From Streptomyces spiralis (lineage in GTDB: Bacteria; Actinomycetota; Actinomycetes; Streptomycetales; Streptomycetaceae), in NCBI RefSeq assembly GCF_014654675.1, contig NZ_BNBC01000043.1, positions 1 to 39,198 of the forward strand: a DNA stretch of 39,198 nucleotides, written 5' to 3'. Under the pieces are notes generated by a model, which searched no databases, was not told the DNA's origin, and was given only the letters and a program-made list of their open reading frames with translations. A program made the translations under genes and the position numbers. The first letter of the stretch is position 1, and every line of letters begins with the position of its first letter. Shown piece by piece: positions 17,199 to 24,380 of this stretch.

Positions 17199-17639
17199 AT
17201 GGACCCGCAGAGTATTCCGGAAGTAAGACGGTGGACGCAGGAGACGGGCGGAGACACCGACTATCTGGACTACCTTTCGCAGCGGGCAGGCCTCGGCGAC
17301 TGGGCTGCCTTGTCGCGTGTGCTCATGCCGGAATTCGTGGAAGTGGCGGGCTGTGTCCTGTGGGACCGTGTGTACGCCCCGGACAACTTCCGGACGTGGC
17401 ACGAGCACCTGAAGGGCGACGCCACAGCGATCGAAGCGACGCTGAATCAGCTCCGCCTGTGGCTGTACATCGACATCCCAGAGGACCAGGAATCCGAGAG
17501 GGGTGCCCTCGCTCTGGCGGAGGACATCGCCGCCTCCTGGCGTCGCTCCTTGCGCGAGGCTTTCCCGGATCGCGCTTTCGAGGTCAGCGCGACCGAAACC
17601 GAGGACGGTCCTGTCGTGAGTTTTGTGACAATGCGATGA
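17199..17639 (+). CDS. Probable cognate immunity protein
   Basis: A 146-residue acidic soluble protein without a signal peptide or membrane segment. Features are YLDYLSQRAGLGDWAALSRV, the aromatic stretch LRLWLYIDIPED, and an acidic C-terminus (VSATETEDGPVVSFVTMR). I do not recognise a named family. The call rests on position: it starts 17 bases after the RHS toxin stop, with a very strong GGAGG ribosome site at 17187-17191, and its size and acidity fit immunity proteins. ATG 17199 is chosen over ATG 17178, which overlaps the toxin stop but lacks a site. Its third-position G/C bias is weaker than that of the metabolic genes, consistent with transfer together with the toxin tip. Confidence 0.68.
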   Translation: MDPQSIPEVRRWTQETGGDTDYLDYLSQRAGLGDWAALSRVLMPEFVEVAGCVLWDRVYAPDNFRTWHEHLKGDATAIEATLNQLRLWLYIDIPEDQESERGALALAEDIAASWRRSLREAFPDRAFEVSATETEDGPVVSFVTMR

Positions 17640-17691
17640 CGAGCACAAGAGTGATGCAGCATCTCACCATCGGAATGAACGGAGGTACGCG

Positions 17692-17955
17692 GTGACCACC
17701 GTCGTCTTCGCCGTGGGCGGCCTCCTCGCCCTGTGGTGCGGTGTGAACTGGGCGTTCGACGTGCGCGGGATCACCACGCGCCGGGCCGAGCGGATCCGTC
17801 GCAGGAACGAGGGCCTGTGGGCGGCGAGCGGGCGTCTCGGCGGGTCGCCGACCCTGTTCGCGACGCCCGGATACCTGCGGTTCCTGGGCACGCTCATGGC
17901 GGGGGCGGGACTTGTGCTGCTGGTCGCCGCGTACGCCCTGTGGCGCCTGGGCTGA
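17692..17955 (+). CDS. Small two-TM protein, intact copy
   Basis: An 87-residue protein with a transmembrane segment at each end (VVFAVGGLLALWCGVNWAF and LGTLMAGAGLVLLVAAYALW) joined by a basic loop (RGITTRRAERIRRRNEGLW). The start is GTG 17692 with GGAGG nearby upstream. No family is recognised. A nearly identical but N-terminally shortened copy is at 19280-19501; both belong to a ~367-bp direct repeat. A role in immunity or membrane protection against the RHS toxin is possible, but position is the only evidence. Confidence 0.7.
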   Translation: MTTVVFAVGGLLALWCGVNWAFDVRGITTRRAERIRRRNEGLWAASGRLGGSPTLFATPGYLRFLGTLMAGAGLVLLVAAYALWRLG

Positions 17956-18113
17956 GTCCCGCCGCCCGCCGCTCCTCGCCGGGCCAGCGGGCCCTCCACG
18001 GCGCCCAGTCGCCCAGGTACGCCGACCTCGTCGCCCAATCTGCCTCGGGCCCGGGTGGGTTGGGGACGGATCTCCGGGACCGTGATCGCCGCGCCCGGGC
18101 CCGTGTTGTGGTA
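17748..18113. repeat. Long direct repeat, left copy
   Basis: Matches 19294-19662. The part inside the small membrane protein gene (17748-17955) is nearly identical to the right copy with no indels. The part after the stop (17956-18113) is more diverged and has one 3-base length difference. It ends abruptly inside a pectinesterase-like 3' end. Confidence 0.85.
17957..18113 (-). pseudogene. 3' remnant of a pectinesterase gene
   Basis: On the minus strand this segment parallels the last ~45 codons of the intact pectinesterase gene at 19533-19660: TCCACGGCG, CGCCCAGGTACGCC and CCGGGACCGTGATC on the plus strand all have close counterparts there. The stop codon position has changed (TCA to CCA on plus), and the match ends at about 18113, where unrelated sequence begins. 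It is a by-product of the duplication that brackets the small-gene cassette. Confidence 0.7.
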
Positions 18114-18145
18114 GTGATCACGGCTTTCCCGAGGAGTTGGAACTG

Positions 18146-18355
18146 ATGGAGCAGGTCGCCTGCGCCCATTGCGGCCAGGACTGGGTTCGCTGCTATGTAC
18201 GCAAGGACACCGGCCAAAGGTTCTTCATGTGCCCTGAATGTGAGTCCGTCTGGGACTTGGAGGATGACCTCCACGAAGACACAGACATGTACCTCAGCGA
18301 ATATCTGCCCAGAGACCCTGCGAAGGACTGGGAGATCATCACTCAATGCACATGA
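18146..18355 (+). CDS. Small zinc-ribbon protein
   Basis: A 69-residue protein with two CxxC pairs, CAHC near the N-terminus and CPEC at about residues 32-35, spaced as in a zinc ribbon, followed by a strongly acidic C-terminus (WDLEDDLHEDTDMYLSEYLP). The ATG at 18146 is preceded by GAGGAG at 18131-18136; a TTG nine bases earlier is possible. Its TGA overlaps the start of the next gene (ATGA). Similar small ribbon proteins occur in toxin-immunity loci, but the function here is unknown. Codon bias is visibly weaker than in the metabolic genes. Confidence 0.68.
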   Translation: MEQVACAHCGQDWVRCYVRKDTGQRFFMCPECESVWDLEDDLHEDTDMYLSEYLPRDPAKDWEIITQCT

Positions 18356-18822
18356 GTGCCTACGCCGAGGCCGACAGTCGCGCCGTGATCACCGTGCAGT
18401 TCACCGTTCGCCCCGGCCAGGGCCGACCCAGCGGATTCGACCTGGGAGACATCCACGTCACCGGCGATCTCGGCACGGCGCAGTCGGCGGGACACTCCCC
18501 GGACCAAGGCATGATGATCTACCTGTCTGTCGTGCAACTCCTGGACGGCCTGGGTACCTTTCTGCGAAGCAGCGCCAAGTCATACGCGTTCACCGGCGTC
18601 GACACTTCCTTCGGTCTTGTCTTCCGGCGCGCGAAGGACGGCCTGTCCGTCGCCACGAAGGACGGTCTCATCGCCCGCACGACCACACCCGAGCTCGCTG
18701 CGGCGATCGCATCCGCTGCCGAAGCCTTGTCCCGCGCTCTCCCACCAGAGGATGCGGCATCGTCCGACTACCAGGACGCTCTGTCGGCGTTCCGCCCGCT
18801 CGCCTCGGAAGACCGTGCATGA
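18352..18822 (+). CDS. Hypothetical protein in the cassette, possible immunity protein
   Basis: A 156-residue protein of no family I recognise. It begins MSAYAEADSRAVITVQFTVR, with strand-rich stretches (FDLGDIHVTGDLG, SYAFTGVDTSFGLVFRR) and a helical, alanine-rich C-terminal part (TPELAAAIASAAEALSRALP). No signal or membrane segment is visible. ATG 18352 overlaps the zinc-ribbon stop (ATGA); ATG 18346 is the alternative. Its stop overlaps the next start in the same way. Tight coupling inside a cassette beside an RHS toxin suggests an immunity-related function, inferred from context only. Confidence 0.65.
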   Translation: MSAYAEADSRAVITVQFTVRPGQGRPSGFDLGDIHVTGDLGTAQSAGHSPDQGMMIYLSVVQLLDGLGTFLRSSAKSYAFTGVDTSFGLVFRRAKDGLSVATKDGLIARTTTPELAAAIASAAEALSRALPPEDAASSDYQDALSAFRPLASEDRA

Positions 18823-19283
18823 AGTACGTCACGGCCGTCTGGGAATCCGGCGGGTTCTACGTGGACCCGAGAGCCTATCTGGCCGAACTCCCCAAGCTGC
18901 TTGATCGGTTGCCGGCCGGTGCCTCGGCTTTCGCCTCCGACCCCGGACATTACGACATCGCGGCCGCCACCCGGTGTGTGAAGGACCTGGAGCCGGCCGG
19001 GGTCCACCTCGCCACCGACAGGAGCGGCGGACTCGTCCTGGAATTCGCGCCCAACAGGTTCAAGCACGACTCCGGCCTGCGCATCACCTATTCGGGAGTG
19101 CGGCACTTCTCCGTCGACTACGCCCACGCCATTGACTGGATGCCGGTCGACACCGTGCTCCTCGACGAGATCCTCCCGGACGAGGACGGCGGCTGCCTGC
19201 ACGAGATCGCACTGACCGACGCGTCCATCACTGTGCGCTGCCGGGACCTGGAGGCGGTATGGGGAAGTGGTGCTGAGGCGTGA
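18819..19283 (+). CDS. Hypothetical protein in the cassette, possible immunity protein
   Basis: A 154-residue protein beginning MKYVTAVWESGGFYVDPRAY. It has LPKLLDRLPAGASAFASDPG, a strand-rich core (GLVLEFAPNRFKHDSGLRIT, RHFSVDYAHAIDWMPVDTVL) and an acidic end (DEILPDEDGGCLHEIALTDA). I do not recognise the family; the mixed alpha/beta, acidic character is like many immunity proteins. ATG 18819 overlaps the previous stop (ATGA), and its own TGA overlaps the GTG of the shortened membrane protein gene (GTGA). Long open sequence upstream in the same frame is a shadow of the previous genes. Confidence 0.65.
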   Translation: MKYVTAVWESGGFYVDPRAYLAELPKLLDRLPAGASAFASDPGHYDIAAATRCVKDLEPAGVHLATDRSGGLVLEFAPNRFKHDSGLRITYSGVRHFSVDYAHAIDWMPVDTVLLDEILPDEDGGCLHEIALTDASITVRCRDLEAVWGSGAEA

Positions 19284-19501
19284 TCGACGTGACCTGGGCG
19301 TTCGACGTACGCGGGATCACCACGCGCCGGGCCGAGCGGATCCGTCGCAGGAACGAGGAGCTGTGGGCGGCGAGCGGGCGTCTCGGCGGGTCACCGACCT
19401 TGTTCGCGACGCCCGGATACCTGCGGTTCCTGGGCACGCTCATGGCGGGGGCGGGACTTGTGCTGCTGGTCGCCGCCTACGCCCTGTGGCGCCTGGGCTG
19501 A
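19280..19501 (+). CDS. Small TM protein, N-terminally shortened copy
   Basis: A 73-residue paralogue of the protein at 17692-17955. From TWAFDVRGITTRRAERIRRR onward it is almost identical, with a G-to-E difference in the loop (RRNEELW). The first transmembrane segment of the intact copy is replaced by MIDV, because the left edge of the duplication lies at 19294. The GTG start at 19280 overlaps the previous stop, so it is probably translated, but the loss of one membrane segment may leave it non-functional. Confidence 0.6.
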   Translation: MIDVTWAFDVRGITTRRAERIRRRNEELWAASGRLGGSPTLFATPGYLRFLGTLMAGAGLVLLVAAYALWRLG

Positions 19502-19662
19502 GCGCGCCCGCCCCCGACCGCTCCTCGTCCGGTCAGCGGCCCCTCCACGGCGTCCACTCCCCCAGATACGCCTCCCTCGTCGCCGAGTCCGCCTCAGCCC
19601 GGGTGAGTTGGGGGTGGTTCTCCGGGACGGTGATCCTCGCGCCCGGGCCCGTGTTGCGGTAC
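19294..19662. repeat. Long direct repeat, right copy
   Basis: Second copy of the repeat at 17748-18113. It covers most of the shortened membrane protein gene, the gap, and the last ~43 codons of the intact pectinesterase gene. The two copies enclose the cassette 18114-19293. Confidence 0.85.
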
Positions 19663-20657
19663 TCGGCGAAGCGCTGGGCCTGCCAGGGGTAGGTGTCGCG
19701 CATGTTCGTGTAGGGCGCCACCGCGTCGATGCCGGGGCCCAGCCAGGTGTCCCGGACGGTGAGCATCGGGCGGGCGGTGGTGTCGGAGCTGGGCACCCAG
19801 GGGCGGGCCAGCTTGTAGTACCCCTCCGGGGCCTCACTGGTGATGCGGCCGTGCGTGACCAGGTAGCCGCGCGGGTTGGCGACCGCGGTGGAGGGGGCGA
19901 AGACGAAGCCGTACGGGGCGGCCGCCAGGTCCGTGCGGTTCAGGGTGTGGAAGTGGCAGCCCTCGAACACCGCCGTGGCCCGGCCGAAGACGAAGTCGAC
20001 GTCTCCCTCGACGTAGCAGTGCGCGAAGTACTGGCGGGGGAAGGCCGCGAGGGACGTCGAGTCGGCGTAGAGGGTGTCCTGGTGGCCGAGGAAGCGGCAC
20101 TGCCGGAACGCCGAGCGGTCGCCCAGCACCTTCAGCGCGACCGCCTGGGTGCCGGAGATGTCCGGGTGGTCGGCGCGCAGCCAGTCGTTGGCGAAGGTGA
20201 TGCGGTGCGCGGTGAAGCCGTCGGCCTGGACGGTCGTCGTGGCCGAGCCGCTGGTGCCGTAGGTGCCCGAGCCGTCCGGCTTCTGGGTGCCGGCCGCGTT
20301 GTCGTACACGATCACCACGTCCCGGGGGTCTCCCGTGGCACCGAGCCAGGTCATGCCCGTGCGGGAGGCGTCCACGGCGACCGTCTCCCGGTAGGTGCCG
20401 GGCGCCAGGACCAGGGTCCGGCCGGTGCCGGTGGCCTCGTTCACCGCCGCCTGGACGGTGGTGAAGTCACCGCGGCCGTGCGGGTCGACGTAGAGGGTCT
20501 GCGGGGTGAGGCGGGCGGCCGGTGAGCCGTAGCGGCCGAAGGGATGGGAGCCGAAGGGGACCTCGGCCGCCTGGGCGGGTCCCGCGGGCAGGGCGGCGAC
20601 GCCGAGCGCGGCGGCCGAGGCGGCGGAGGCGAGGAGGAAGTGCCGTCTGGAGGGCAT
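19533..20657 (-). CDS. Secreted pectinesterase (CE8)
   Basis: A 374-residue exported pectin methylesterase that would remove methyl esters from homogalacturonan. The N-terminus has a Tat-like signal (MPSRRHFLLASAASAAALGV, ending in AQA). CE8 signatures are TYRETVAV, GHQDTLYA (about 191-198, Asp 194), EGDVDFVFG (217-225, nucleophile Asp 221) and LARPW (283-287, Arg 285). The right-handed beta-helix length is normal. It is the last gene of the pectin operon, 160 bases after the pectate lyase gene. A hairpin and a small tandem repeat lie in that gap, so part of the transcript may stop before it. Its 3' end is duplicated at 17957-18113. Confidence 0.92.
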   Translation of the reverse strand: MPSRRHFLLASAASAAALGVAALPAGPAQAAEVPFGSHPFGRYGSPAARLTPQTLYVDPHGRGDFTTVQAAVNEATGTGRTLVLAPGTYRETVAVDASRTGMTWLGATGDPRDVVIVYDNAAGTQKPDGSGTYGTSGSATTTVQADGFTAHRITFANDWLRADHPDISGTQAVALKVLGDRSAFRQCRFLGHQDTLYADSTSLAAFPRQYFAHCYVEGDVDFVFGRATAVFEGCHFHTLNRTDLAAAPYGFVFAPSTAVANPRGYLVTHGRITSEAPEGYYKLARPWVPSSDTTARPMLTVRDTWLGPGIDAVAPYTNMRDTYPWQAQRFAEYRNTGPGARITVPENHPQLTRAEADSATREAYLGEWTPWRGR

Positions 20658-20708
20658 GCGGATGCTCCTGGGCGAGGATGCGTGGGTTCGTATGGGGAGC
20701 CTGTCGGG

Positions 20709-20770
20709 GTGGGGGTCCGTGTCGGCTGGGTGGGGGTCCGTGTCGGCTGGGCGGGGGTTCGTGTCCGGTG
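20709..20770. repeat. Three 21-bp tandem repeats
   Basis: A 21-bp unit of the form TGGGGGTCCGTGTCGGCTGG starts near 20710, 20731 and 20752; the third copy has several changes. It lies between the pectate lyase and pectinesterase genes and has no supported coding role. Confidence 0.75.
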
Positions 20771-20801
20771 GGCCGGGGCGGTGTGCCGGTCCGCCCCGGC
20801 C
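20771..20801. terminator. Hairpin after the pectate lyase gene
   Basis: Arms 20771-20781 and 20791-20801 form a perfect 11-bp stem (GGCCGGGGCGG) with a 9-nt loop, 17 bases beyond the lyase stop on the minus strand. It is a likely terminator or attenuator before the pectinesterase gene. Confidence 0.6.
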
Positions 20802-20817
20802 CGGCGGCTTCGGTGCG

Positions 20818-22140
20818 TCAGCGCAGGTGGCCGGCGCCAGCGCCGTGGTCGACGAGCGCGGGGACGGCCCGCGGGGAGTCGACGCGGGTGCGCAGGGTGG
20901 GGGTCCAGCCCGCGCCCGACTGCAGGATCTCGGCGGGGACCTCGGCGTTGTGGACGGCGATCAGGTCGGTGGGCCTGCCGTTGACGTAGTTGTCGGCGGC
21001 GGTGACCGGTGCCTCCTTCCACTTCTTCAGGATCGTGCCGGCGCCGATGCCGCTCGGCAGCGTGAACGCGTTGTGCTCGGCGACGAGCTGGGACTCCATG
21101 CCGATGCCGTAGCTGTAGCCGTGGTCCGCGCCCGCCACGAAGTGGTTGTTGTAGGAGTCGACCTGGCCGAAGCGGACGCGCGGGGCGCGTTCGACGAGGT
21201 TCGAGAACAGGTTGTGGTGGAAGGTGGTCTTCAGGTGGCCGCGGTCGACGGCGGCGGTGGACGCGCTGTCGCTGTTGCCGATCAGGATCGTCTTGTCGTG
21301 GTCGGCGAAGACGTTCCAGGAGGCGGTGACGTAGTCGGCGCCCTTGACGATGTCCAGTTCGCCGTCGTGCTGCTCGTAGATCCGGCCGTAGTAGTGCGGC
21401 AGGGTGCTGTCGGGGTGGTCGCCGTCGGTGAAGGTGTTGTGGTCCATCCACACATGGGTGGAGCCGTAGACCACCGCGCTGTCGTACTCGGAGTTCCAGT
21501 TGCCGTCGGCGGTGTCGGTCGGGTCCCACTGCGGGAAGCAGTCCAGCGGGCTCTCGAAGGCGAGGTTGCGGACGATGACGTTGTCCACGTCCTTGATCTG
21601 CAGGCTGGCGCCGTTGAAGCCGGCGTCCTTGCCGACGCCGATGATGGTGGTGTCGGCGGGGACGTAGGCCTTGATGTAGGCGTCCTGCCGTGCCTGCGAG
21701 GCGCGGCGCAGGCCCTCGGGGCTGTCGTCGGGCTCGGCGGAGAGGTCCTTGTCGCGGCCCCAGGTCTCGGGGGCGTAGGTCTTCAGGTAGGTGTCGAAGT
21801 CGTAGCCGGGGACGGCGAAGGAATCGCAGCTCGGTCCGTCGGCGTCGATCGTCCCCTTGACCTTGATGATCTTCGGCTGGTCGCCGCCGTCGGCGAGGGC
21901 GGCCTTGAAGGCGTCCCAGGTGGTGACGGTGTAGACGTGGGCGGCGTCGGCCTTGGCGCCGCCGCTGGTGCCGGTGCCGTAGGAGGCCCAGCCGTCCTTG
22001 GCGGCCGGCACCTGGCGGGCGGGGTCCGGGGTGTGCTGGTGGCAGGGCTGGGCGGAGGCGGTGCCGGTGACGGCGAGGACGAGGGCCGTGCAGCCCACGG
22101 CCACCGCGCTGACACGTCCATGACATTTTGATCTGCGCAC
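20818..22140 (-). CDS. Secreted pectate lyase (PL1)
   Basis: A 440-residue exported lyase that should cleave polygalacturonate by calcium-dependent beta-elimination. The signal peptide is MRRSKCHGRVSAVAVGCTAL followed by VLAVTGTASAQ. Family 1 signatures are ADTTIIGVGKDAGFNGASLQ, then DNVIVRNLAFESP, STHVWMDHNTFTDGDH with the calcium Asp cluster, and KTTFHHNLFSNLVERAPRVR with the catalytic Arg region, followed by the SYNNHF motif. GTG 22140 is chosen because GAGGAG precedes it by nine bases; longer open sequence upstream lies in the esterase gene. It follows the rhamnogalacturonan acetylesterase gene by 17 bases in the pectin operon. Confidence 0.92.
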   Translation of the reverse strand: MRRSKCHGRVSAVAVGCTALVLAVTGTASAQPCHQHTPDPARQVPAAKDGWASYGTGTSGGAKADAAHVYTVTTWDAFKAALADGGDQPKIIKVKGTIDADGPSCDSFAVPGYDFDTYLKTYAPETWGRDKDLSAEPDDSPEGLRRASQARQDAYIKAYVPADTTIIGVGKDAGFNGASLQIKDVDNVIVRNLAFESPLDCFPQWDPTDTADGNWNSEYDSAVVYGSTHVWMDHNTFTDGDHPDSTLPHYYGRIYEQHDGELDIVKGADYVTASWNVFADHDKTILIGNSDSASTAAVDRGHLKTTFHHNLFSNLVERAPRVRFGQVDSYNNHFVAGADHGYSYGIGMESQLVAEHNAFTLPSGIGAGTILKKWKEAPVTAADNYVNGRPTDLIAVHNAEVPAEILQSGAGWTPTLRTRVDSPRAVPALVDHGAGAGHLR

Positions 22141-22157
22141 TGTGCGGGTCTCCTCGT

Positions 22158-22967
22158 TTACGCGTCCGGGGCGCTGCTCGCCTCGGGCCAGGTGATCCAG
22201 GACGGGGGGATCTCGTCGTGCAGCCGGACGACGTCGTGCGGGGTGAGCACGCGGGTGCGCAGCAGCTCCCCGGCGACCAGCCGTGCCACGGCGATCGCGC
22301 CCGGCGGGTTGAAGTGCGTGTTGTCCTGCTCGGTGGCGGTCCAGTTGAAGTACGTCTTGGTCTCCTCCACGCCGAGCCGCTGCCACAGCGCGAGCGACAG
22401 CGCCTCGATGTCGAGCAGCGGCACGCGCTCGGCCTCGGCGAGGGCGCGCATCGCCGCCGGGTAGTCGCCGTGGGTCGGCACGGCGTTGCCGTCGGCGTCG
22501 AAGCGGCGCCGCTCGACCGGGGTGGCGAGCACGGGCCGGGCGCCGCGTTCCCGCGCCCCGTCGATGTACTGGCGCAGGCAGTCCTGGTACGTCGTCCAGG
22601 GCTCGGTGCAGCGGGTGGGGTCGGCGGACTTCTCGTCGTTGTGCGCGAACTGGACGAGCAGGATGTCGTGCGGCCGGATCCCGGCGAGGATCGCCGCGAG
22701 CCGGCCCTCGTCGATGAAGCTCTTGGAACTGCGGCCGTTCACGGCGTGGTCGGCGACCGTCACCCCGTCGCGGAGGAAGAAGGCCAGGGCCATGCCCCAG
22801 CCGGTCTCGGGGGCCTCGTCGGTGTACTTCTGCGCGGCGGTGGAGTCGCCGGCGATGTACAGGGTGCGGGTGCGGCGACCCGCGGCCCGTGCCGTTCCGG
22901 TCGCCGCCAGGGCGAGCGGAACGGCGGCGAGGGCCGCGGAGCCTACCTGTCTGCGGGTCAGGGACAC
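22158..22967 (-). CDS. Secreted rhamnogalacturonan acetylesterase (CE12, SGNH hydrolase)
   Basis: A 269-residue exported SGNH hydrolase likely to remove acetyl groups from rhamnogalacturonan. The Tat-like N-terminus is MSLTRRQVGSAALAAVPLAL, then AATGTARAA. Catalytic blocks are YIAGDSTAAQ (Ser nucleophile), NGRSSKSFIDEGR (Gly/oxyanion region), VQFAHNDEKS (Asn block) and DNTHFNPPGA (Asp/His). The Asp-x-x-His and the GDST spelling fit CE12. The start is GTG 22967, whose ribosome site is within the lipoprotein gene's last codons (AGAAGGG). It is coupled to the sugar-binding lipoprotein gene 8 bases away and to the PL1 gene. Confidence 0.9.
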   Translation of the reverse strand: MSLTRRQVGSAALAAVPLALAATGTARAAGRRTRTLYIAGDSTAAQKYTDEAPETGWGMALAFFLRDGVTVADHAVNGRSSKSFIDEGRLAAILAGIRPHDILLVQFAHNDEKSADPTRCTEPWTTYQDCLRQYIDGARERGARPVLATPVERRRFDADGNAVPTHGDYPAAMRALAEAERVPLLDIEALSLALWQRLGVEETKTYFNWTATEQDNTHFNPPGAIAVARLVAGELLRTRVLTPHDVVRLHDEIPPSWITWPEASSAPDA

Positions 22968-22975
22968 GGCGCTGA

Positions 22976-24319
22976 TCAGCCCTTCTGCTGCTTCCACTCG
23001 GCCTGCGCCTTGTTCAGCTGCTCGGCCAACGTGTCCAGGAACTCCTTGGCGGTCATCTTGCCGAGCAGCACCTTCTGGAAGTTCGGCTCGTTGTCGGCCT
23101 TGGAGATGGTGTTCCAGTCGGGCAGGTAGTACGGCAGCTGCACGATCTTGGTGTTGGCGCCGTTGAGCGCCTCGGCGGCCAGCTTGGTCGGCTCGCTCTG
23201 CTGGATCCAGGCGTCCTTGGCGGCGTCGGTGTTGGCCGGCACCTGCCCGGCGGACTCGTTGAACTTGGAGTTCTCCTCGTGCGAGAGGGCGAACTCGATG
23301 AACTTCCAGGCGGCCGCCTTGTTCTTGCTCGCCTTGAACAGGCCGAGTCCGTCGACCGGGTTGGACACCTGCACGCGCGTGCCGTCGTCCATGGTGGGGT
23401 TGGGGATGCCCCGGAACTTGTCCTTGCCCAGCGCCTTCAGGTGGTCCTGGTAGGAGCCGAGGTTGTGGCTCAGCATGCCGATGGTGCCGCTGTCCCACTG
23501 GGCGACCATCTTGGTGAAGTCGTTGTTGACGTCGGCGGACGGGGTGTCCTTCTTGTACAGCGCGACGTACTTCTCCAGCGCGGCCACGTTCTTCGGGTCG
23601 TTGACGGTGGTCCTGTCGCCGTTCCAGAAGGAGGTGATGCCGGTCTGGCCGTACACCGCGTCCAGGGCCGGGGCGATGGACCCCTCGCCGCCGCGGATGG
23701 TGAAGCCGAAGGCGTTCTTGCCCTTGTCGGTGAGCTTGTCGGCGGCCTCGTAGAACTTCGACCAGGTGGTCGGGGCGTCCAGGCCGGCCTTCTTGAACAG
23801 GTCCGTGCGGTACCACAGCGTGCCGTTGTTGGCCGAGGTCGGCACCTGGTAGAGGGTGTCGCCGCCGCCCGCCGCCTTGCTGACGGAGAGCAGACCCGGG
23901 CTCAGCCTGCCGTTCAGCGAGCTCTTCTCGAGCCTGCCGTCCAGCGGCTCCAGGGCTCCCTGGGCCGCGATCTCGGCGAGCATCGCGGTGCCCACACCGC
24001 CGACGTCGGGCAGCCCGCCGCCCTGGATGGCGGTGTCGTACTTGGACTGCGCGCTCGCGGCCGGGATGCCGACGTAGTTGACCTTGATGTCCGGGTACTT
24101 CTTCTCGAAGTCGGCGATGACCTGCTTCCAGATGTCGGTGCGCACACCCCCGTTGCTGTCCCAGAAGGTGATCTCGCCCTTGCCGGAGCCCTCGGAGCCC
24201 TTGCTCCCTCCGGTGCCGCTGCCGTCGTCGCCGCACGCGGTGGCGGTCAGCGCGAGCGCGGAGCCCAGGGCGACGGCCAGTGCGGTGCGGCGCCCGCTTC
24301 TGCGGATGTTGATCTTCAT
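22976..24319 (-). CDS. Sugar-binding lipoprotein of an ABC importer (SBP family 1)
   Basis: A 447-residue extracytoplasmic solute-binding lipoprotein. The basic N-terminus (MKINIRRSGRRTALAV) leads to the lipobox LTATAC, whose Cys should be lipidated. The mature part has the family 1 layout: EITFWDSNGG at the start, a hinge region with PTSANNGTLWYRTDLFKKAG, and NPVDGLGLFKASKNKAAAWK near the end. It works with the two permeases at 27972-29788; the ligand is probably an oligogalacturonide or pectin side-chain sugar, judged from context. ATG 24319 is chosen; nine extra upstream residues would lack a ribosome site. The unusual order, with the SBP gene downstream of the permeases and enzymes, is noted. 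Confidence 0.92.
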   Translation of the reverse strand: MKINIRRSGRRTALAVALGSALALTATACGDDGSGTGGSKGSEGSGKGEITFWDSNGGVRTDIWKQVIADFEKKYPDIKVNYVGIPAASAQSKYDTAIQGGGLPDVGGVGTAMLAEIAAQGALEPLDGRLEKSSLNGRLSPGLLSVSKAAGGGDTLYQVPTSANNGTLWYRTDLFKKAGLDAPTTWSKFYEAADKLTDKGKNAFGFTIRGGEGSIAPALDAVYGQTGITSFWNGDRTTVNDPKNVAALEKYVALYKKDTPSADVNNDFTKMVAQWDSGTIGMLSHNLGSYQDHLKALGKDKFRGIPNPTMDDGTRVQVSNPVDGLGLFKASKNKAAAWKFIEFALSHEENSKFNESAGQVPANTDAAKDAWIQQSEPTKLAAEALNGANTKIVQLPYYLPDWNTISKADNEPNFQKVLLGKMTAKEFLDTLAEQLNKAQAEWKQQKG

Positions 24320-24380
24320 TGATCGGCTCTCTTCTTCTGGATCCAACGGGTGCTTCGAGCTGTGGGGGTCCGCACGTGCC

